A stretch of DNA of 44,204 nucleotides from Ferruginibacter sp. (lineage in GTDB: Bacteria > Bacteroidota > Bacteroidia > Chitinophagales > Chitinophagaceae). The notes under the pieces are model-generated. The model saw nothing but the letters and a program-made list of their open reading frames with translations, searched no databases and had not been told where the DNA came from. The stretch covers positions 1 to 44,204 of the forward strand of contig JANXTG010000199.1 of NCBI GenBank assembly GCA_025352525.1. The letters run 5' to 3'. The position numbers and the translations under genes were made by a program. Of the stretch, positions 39,201 through 44,204 are shown piece by piece. How positions within the stretch are numbered: position 1 is the stretch's first letter; each line of letters begins with the position of its first letter.

Positions 39201-39686
39201 ATGGACATTAAGCAAATTCAGGAGTTAGTAAAACTTATAAACAAAACTTCTATAGGTGAAATAACCATTGAAGAAGATGGAACTAAAATTACCATCAAAC
39301 AAAAGAAAGACCCTTCTCAAAAGATATATACTCAAAGTGCAGCTCCTCAATATATGCCAACGGCACCGTCACCAGTAGCAGTTGCAGCTCCCGTTCAAAC
39401 TTTAGTTACTCCCGCAGCTCCTGTTGATGCACCAAAAGTAGATAATTTCATTACTATTAAAAGTCCAATGATCGGCACTTTCTATCGCTCATCATCTCCG
39501 GATAAACCATTATTTGTAAATGTTGCAGATGAAGTGACACCCGGTAAAGTAGTTTGTATTATAGAAGCAATGAAACTCTTCAACGAAATAGAAAGTGAAA
39601 TTTCAGGAAAGATTGTAAAAATATTGGTAGATGATGCAAGCCCTGTAGAATATGATCAACCGTTGTTTTTAGTAGAACCTTCCTAA
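39201..39686 (+). CDS. accB: Acetyl-CoA carboxylase biotin carboxyl carrier protein
   Basis: MDIKQIQELVKLINKTSIGEITIEEDGTKITIKQK; VVCIIEAMKLFNEIESEISGKI biotinylation motif (EAMK). Confidence 0.95.
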   Translation: MDIKQIQELVKLINKTSIGEITIEEDGTKITIKQKKDPSQKIYTQSAAPQYMPTAPSPVAVAAPVQTLVTPAAPVDAPKVDNFITIKSPMIGTFYRSSSPDKPLFVNVADEVTPGKVVCIIEAMKLFNEIESEISGKIVKILVDDASPVEYDQPLFLVEPS

Positions 39687-39738
39687 TTTGCCGATTAGCC
39701 GATTTTAAAAAGCTAAAACTAATTTTAAAAAGAGAACC

Positions 39739-41076
39739 ATGTTTAAAAAAATTCTTATAGCCAACCGTGGCGAGATTGCTCTTAGAGTTATACGTACGTG
39801 TCGTGAAATGGGTATCAAAACAGTTGCTGTTTATTCAACTGCAGATAAAGACAGCCTTCATGTAAAGTTTGCAGATGAAGCCGTTTGTATTGGTAAACCT
39901 GCCAGTGCAGATAGTTACTTAAACGTAGCACATATAATGGCTGCGGCAGAAATCACCAATGCAGATGCTATTCATCCGGGCTATGGTTTTTTGGCAGAAA
40001 ATGCAAAATTTGCAAAAATTTGTGGCGACCATGGCGTAAAATTTATTGGCCCCACGCCGGATATGATAAATGCAATGGGAGATAAGGTAACTGCAAAGGC
40101 AACTATGATAGCGGCAGGAGTACCCGTAGTACCCGGAGTAGATGGTTTGTTGGATAGTGTAGAGCATGCAAAATGGGCAGCAAAAGAAATTGGATACCCG
40201 GTTATTATTAAAGCTACTGCCGGTGGTGGTGGCAAGGGTATGAGGGTTGTTTGGAAAGAAGAAGATATTGAAAAGAATTTTGACAATGCCAAAACAGAAG
40301 CGGCTGCATCTTTTAAAAACGATGGGCTTTACATGGAAAAATTTGTAGAGGAACCACGTCATATAGAAATACAGGTAGTGGGAGATCAATATGGCAATGC
40401 TTGTCATCTGAGTGAAAGAGATTGCTCTATACAGCGCCGTCACCAGAAATTGGTAGAAGAAAGTCCTTCACCATTTATGACAGATGAATTGCGTGAGCGT
40501 ATGGGTGATGCTGCAGTAAAAGCGGCTAAATGTATAAACTACGAAGGTGTTGGTACAATTGAGTTTCTTGTAGATAAGCACCGTAATTTTTTCTTCATGG
40601 AAATGAATACCCGTATTCAGGTAGAACATTGTGTAACAGAAGAAGTAATAAATTATGATTTAATAAAGGAACAAATAAAAGTTGCAGCAGGCGAAAAAGT
40701 AAGCGGTAAAAATTATTACCCTCAAATGCACGCCATTGAGTGCAGAATAAATGCTGAAGATCCTTACAATGATTTTCGTCCATCACCGGGAAAGATTACT
40801 GTACTGCATCAGCCAGGCGGCCACGGTGTTCGTATAGACAGTCATGTGTATGCGGGCTATGTTATCCCACCATACTATGACAGTATGATTGCGAAATTAA
40901 TTACCGTAGCACAAACCCGTGAAGAAGCCATCAATACTATGTACAGAGCATTAAGTGAATATGTAATTGAAGGTGTAAAAACAACTATTCCATTTCATTT
41001 ACAGCTCATGCAAAACGAAGATTTTAGAAGTGGTAATTTCACAACGAAGTTCTTGGAAGGTTTTACAATGAAATAG
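39739..41076 (+). CDS. accC: Acetyl-CoA carboxylase biotin carboxylase subunit
   Basis: [75 protein letters not shown]. Confidence 0.96.
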   Translation: MFKKILIANRGEIALRVIRTCREMGIKTVAVYSTADKDSLHVKFADEAVCIGKPASADSYLNVAHIMAAAEITNADAIHPGYGFLAENAKFAKICGDHGVKFIGPTPDMINAMGDKVTAKATMIAAGVPVVPGVDGLLDSVEHAKWAAKEIGYPVIIKATAGGGGKGMRVVWKEEDIEKNFDNAKTEAAASFKNDGLYMEKFVEEPRHIEIQVVGDQYGNACHLSERDCSIQRRHQKLVEESPSPFMTDELRERMGDAAVKAAKCINYEGVGTIEFLVDKHRNFFFMEMNTRIQVEHCVTEEVINYDLIKEQIKVAAGEKVSGKNYYPQMHAIECRINAEDPYNDFRPSPGKITVLHQPGGHGVRIDSHVYAGYVIPPYYDSMIAKLITVAQTREEAINTMYRALSEYVIEGVKTTIPFHLQLMQNEDFRSGNFTTKFLEGFTMK

Positions 41077-41082
41077 TCTTTG

Positions 41083-41262
41083 AACCACGAAGGACAAAAG
41101 GAAAACAAAAGGTTCACAAAGAATAAAGATTTTACTTGGGCACTTCACTAAAAATGAAGTGCCTTTTTTCCAACTAATTGTTCCCTTTCAAAACTCCTTG
41201 TTCTCTTAGCTTATAAATCTCCTTAGTGTCCTTTGTGAAAACCTTTGTGCACTTTGTGTTTA
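41083..41262. repeat. Degenerate 'ACCACGAAGGACAC(A)AAGG'-type inverted repeat pair flanking accC terminator
   Basis: 41083 gaaccacgaaggacaaaagg…ggttcacaaag versus opposite-orientation 41217 tccttagtgtcctttgtgaaaacctttgtgcactttgtg. Confidence 0.55.
41139..41169 (+). terminator. Terminator after accC
   Basis: GGCACTTCA-ctaaaaa-TGAAGTGCCttttttc. Confidence 0.78.
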
Positions 41263-41272
41263 AAAAATTCCA

Positions 41273-42115
41273 ATGTATTCCAATAAAGATGTAGAGCAGT
41301 ATTACGATCTCAGCCAAACGCACTATAAACGAGTGTGGGATTTACAACGTAGCCGCTCTCTGCATTATGGATATTGGGATAGCAGCACAAAAAACTTCCA
41401 CGAAGCTTTACTCAATATCAATAAAATATTATCTGCAAAGGCAGGCATAATTAAGCAACATAAAGTGTTGGATGCAGGTTGCGGTATCGGCGGTTCCTCT
41501 TTATGGCTGGCAAAAAATATTGGCTGTAACGTAACAGGCATAAGCCTCAGCGCTAAGCAAGTACACACTGCCAACAACCTTGCACTCGCAGAAAATCTAC
41601 AATCACTTGCTTTTTTTGAACAACAGGATTTTACCGCTACACATTATGAAGCAGAGAGTTTTGATGTTATTTGGGCAATAGAAAGTGTATGCCATGCAAG
41701 CGATAAAAGTAAATTTATAAATGAAGCATACCGATTGCTAAAAAAAGGTGGAAGATTAATTTTAGCTGATTTTTTTAAGCAGGAAAATCTTGCAGAAAAA
41801 AATGCCGCACTCATTACACAATGGGCAAACGGTTGGGCCATTGATGATTTTGCCACCATCAAAAATTTTACAGAGCAGTTAAATAATGCAGGCTTCCATC
41901 ATCCCAATATAGAAGATGCGACCACCAAAATAATTCCCTCTGCCAAGCGTTTGTACCGTGCATATTTCCCCGGCGTTGTCGGTGGTTTTTTGTACAAACT
42001 GTTTAACCCCAAGCCTACTATTTACGGCAAAAAAAACATTGATACTGCTTACCTGCAATACAAAGCCCTAAAGAAAAATTTATGGAGGTATAATATTGTG
42101 TTGGCTGAGAAATAA
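41273..42115 (+). CDS. SAM-dependent methyltransferase (cyclopropane-fatty-acid/tocopherol methyltransferase-like)
   Basis: YYDLSQTHYKRVWDLQRSRSLHYGYW; VLDAGCGIGGSSLWLAKN; GISLSAKQV; AYRLLKKGGRLILADFF. Confidence 0.87.
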   Translation: MYSNKDVEQYYDLSQTHYKRVWDLQRSRSLHYGYWDSSTKNFHEALLNINKILSAKAGIIKQHKVLDAGCGIGGSSLWLAKNIGCNVTGISLSAKQVHTANNLALAENLQSLAFFEQQDFTATHYEAESFDVIWAIESVCHASDKSKFINEAYRLLKKGGRLILADFFKQENLAEKNAALITQWANGWAIDDFATIKNFTEQLNNAGFHHPNIEDATTKIIPSAKRLYRAYFPGVVGGFLYKLFNPKPTIYGKKNIDTAYLQYKALKKNLWRYNIVLAEK

Positions 42116-42120
42116 TACAT

Positions 42121-42228
42121 TTGGGAGCATCAGCATTTAAACTCTACTAAACATTTGTATCCTGCTGTGCGCTGTACCTCGCCGCAAAGGCCGGCTTCGG
42201 TGCCGCTGCCATCAGGGCTATTGGGAGC
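42121..42228. repeat. GC-rich intergenic segment bounded by 8-bp direct repeats TTGGGAGC
   Basis: TTGGGAGC at 42121-42128 and 42221-42228; interior gctgtacctcgccgcaaaggccggcttcggtgccgctgccatcagggct contrasts with AT-rich surroundings. Confidence 0.5.
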
Positions 42229-42337
42229 TGAAAAACTTTTTTAAACTTTTATTAAAGCGAATAATCAATTAACATCGTCATTGCTAAACGTAGAGAATGC
42301 CATATTTTTAAAATATAAAATTTCTAAACCAGAATTT

Positions 42338-42862
42338 ATGGAAGAGTTATTTTCTACAAAAATAAAATCGAGTTTAACCAAACTTGGGATTTATCAAACT
42401 GCTGGCGGCACACTTGGTATATTAATAATTATTTGGTCGATTTATAATAGCATCTCAATAACGGGGGTATCTGTCTTAATCTACCTATCGATGTCATTTT
42501 TCTTTGCATATTCCATATTTTGTGGAATCCTTTGTATTAAAAAGAACAGAGATGCATTAATCCATTCTTTAATAAATCAAATGCTTCAGGTTTTTGGGTT
42601 TGCAGTGATGGGCTACGCATTAAAATACATAGCGGGATTTTATTTGACAATTGGACTAGACTTGACAGACTCACTACAATTTACTTCTGGTACAGGAATT
42701 TCTAAATTTGCTTTCAATATAAACAATGAAAAAGAAAGGTTAGAAATAGATGTAAATCTTATTGCATTAGGAATTGTTTATTGGATTGATAGACTTAAAC
42801 AAAAAGTTAAGTCAGAAGAAATTATAAGAAAAACATCTTCGATTGGTGAGGCCCAAGCCTAA
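42338..42862 (+). CDS. Hypothetical membrane protein
   Basis: ~175 aa from ATG 42338 (ORF-track start is TTG 42281); at least two hydrophobic segments. Confidence 0.5.
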   Translation: MEELFSTKIKSSLTKLGIYQTAGGTLGILIIIWSIYNSISITGVSVLIYLSMSFFFAYSIFCGILCIKKNRDALIHSLINQMLQVFGFAVMGYALKYIAGFYLTIGLDLTDSLQFTSGTGISKFAFNINNEKERLEIDVNLIALGIVYWIDRLKQKVKSEEIIRKTSSIGEAQA

Positions 42863-42905
42863 TAAAGTGTAAGGTCAAATTCTTAAATACTTCGGGCAGC
42901 TTGTT

Positions 42906-43412
42906 CTACACCCGCAACTCAAACAAACTTACATCCGCATTATGGTAATGCGCCGGCAATCCCTTAGTATTTTGTAGATTTCTTAATTCTAAAAATGTAA
43001 ACCCACATTTGGTGTAATGCGCTATCAGCTTTTCATTCATCCCTGTAGTATCTAACCGCACAAATTTTTTATCATTTGTAACAGCATATTTCTTTGCCCA
43101 TTCAACAATGTTTAGCACAAAGTTCTTGCCTCTATAATTTTCATTGGTTGCTATTCTGTGTATGTAAACTGATGGGTCAATATTTCTTTCCTCCCAAATC
43201 AATGGATCGGTAAATGTGGTGGCCCATATGCAGGCAATTTCCCCCTCAATTATTAATTTCCATTGGTGGTTTTCAGCAATTTCATCCTCCACCATTTTGT
43301 AATCAAATACCGGCCAATGCATGTTATACCTTTCCTTTTGGTAATTAGTTGCAATAGCGTACAATCTAAAAATCTCGTGAATGTCTTCCATTACACAGTT
43401 AAAAATTTCCAT
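42906..43412 (-). CDS. GNAT-family N-acetyltransferase
   Basis: WKLIIEGEIACIWATTF; VYIHRIATNENYRGKNFVLNIVEWAKKYA; LIAHYTKCGFTFLELR. Confidence 0.8.
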   Translation of the reverse strand: MEIFNCVMEDIHEIFRLYAIATNYQKERYNMHWPVFDYKMVEDEIAENHQWKLIIEGEIACIWATTFTDPLIWEERNIDPSVYIHRIATNENYRGKNFVLNIVEWAKKYAVTNDKKFVRLDTTGMNEKLIAHYTKCGFTFLELRNLQNTKGLPAHYHNADVSLFELRV

Positions 43413-43446
43413 TACTTCAAATTTCAATGAAATTATAAAAAATTAT

Positions 43447-44073
43447 ATGATTAGTTTCAGGAGACATCAAAACAAAACTTTGTCTTGTAGAAAAAAATAT
43501 TTTTACCCCTTCAGCAACTTAAATTTGCAAAGTAAAAATTGTCCTTCATCACAACTTCATTCACTTTTGGATCAGAATATTTTATTAAAAGCTTTTACAC
43601 ATATATGCCAGGCAAAGGCAATGGCAACAATATATGAAGCTAACCGTACTATTTGCAAATATGTGCACAGCACAAGTCGTGGGCACGAAGCCATACAACT
43701 TGCTACCGCATACAATTTATTGCCCTGCGATTATGTAAGTCCATATTACAGAGATGAAAGCATGATGCTTGGCATGGGTTTTTCTCCCTACATTTTAATG
43801 CTGCAATTACTTGCAAAAGGTGAAGATATTTTTACGGGTGGCCGGTCATATTACAATCATCCAAATTACAGAGGTGATGATAAGCCTACCATCATTCACC
43901 AAAGCAGCGCCACAGGCATGCAGGCAATTCCTACAACAGGTGTGGCGCAGGGGTTGAAGTACATGAGAAGCCTCCCTAAATCCCTCCCGGGGAGGGACTT
44001 TAAAGTCTCTGAGAAATCAGCGTCTATGAATATGAATGTCTCCATCGAATCTTCCCGCATGGCGATGATGTAA
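43447..44073 (+). pseudogene. TPP-dependent 2-oxoacid dehydrogenase E1 (alpha-like) N-terminal part, apparently interrupted after ...VAQGLKYM
   Basis: STSRGHEAIQLATAYNLLPCDYVSPYYRDESMMLGMG…GRSYYNHPN…HQSSATGMQAIPTTGVAQGLKYM matches E1; then non-homologous RSLPKSLPGRDFKVSEKSASMNMNVSIESSRMAMM* and stop. Confidence 0.65.
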
Positions 44074-44204
44074 CGAGGCAAAGAGCAAGAGCGAGAGAAA
44101 TAGTCGAAATCAGTCTTATCCTATCTTGAATCATTGCGTGTTTGTCCATCCATCGATGGAGATTTATTGTTTTAAACACGCCATAGATCTGTCGATCAAA
44201 TTTG
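43966..44204. repeat. Composite of dispersed-repeat-like sequence in E1 gene (right end outside window)
   Basis: cctccctaaatccctcccggggagggactttaaagtctctgag with hairpin CCCTCCC/GGGAGGG (43982-43996); further arms TCTCCATCGA/TCGATGGAGA (44039/44153) and GCGTGTTT/AAACACGC (44136/44174). Confidence 0.55.

Noticed and set aside
39919-40443. 174-aa minus-strand ORF antisense to accC
   Set aside because: Fully inside the strongly supported accC; Cys/Tyr/Ile-rich translation typical of antisense reading; no family resemblance.
1-44204. CRISPR array, prophage, transposase or known defence system
   Set aside because: No regularly spaced repeats, no phage structural genes, no recognisable transposase, nuclease or toxin-antitoxin pairs were seen on reading the ORFs.

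Overview
This 44.2 kb window is AT-rich chromosomal sequence, probably from a Bacteroidota member (Chitinophagaceae-like). Lineage evidence: SusD tail, T9SS/CHU_C sorting domains, futalosine-pathway menaquinone genes, DUF1800/DUF1501 pair, fused-type E1. It is mostly ordinary housekeeping and regulatory sequence: trpS, gatC, accBC, efp, fabD, mdh, folE, mqnB/mqnD, photolyase, M16 peptidase, dNK and tRNA-Met(CAT). Notable modules: (i) a two-component system, YncE-like propeller and TolC/MFP/RND efflux locus (1.3-9.7 kb); (ii) three NarL-type response regulators around a 940-aa PKD/T9SS type-B surface protein (17.5-24.9 kb); (iii) tandem PTPS paralogs plus folE; (iv) two genes whose natural 5' ends seem separated from the frame by a 1-nt change in a poly(A) tract; (v) several intergenic dispersed-repeat candidates, one apparently interrupting a TPP-dependent E1 dehydrogenase gene at the right edge. 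No CRISPR array, transposase, prophage or recognisable defence system was found. I cannot claim a clearly new biological system; the best leads are the poly(A) frame breaks, the repeat-interrupted E1 gene and the efflux/propeller locus.
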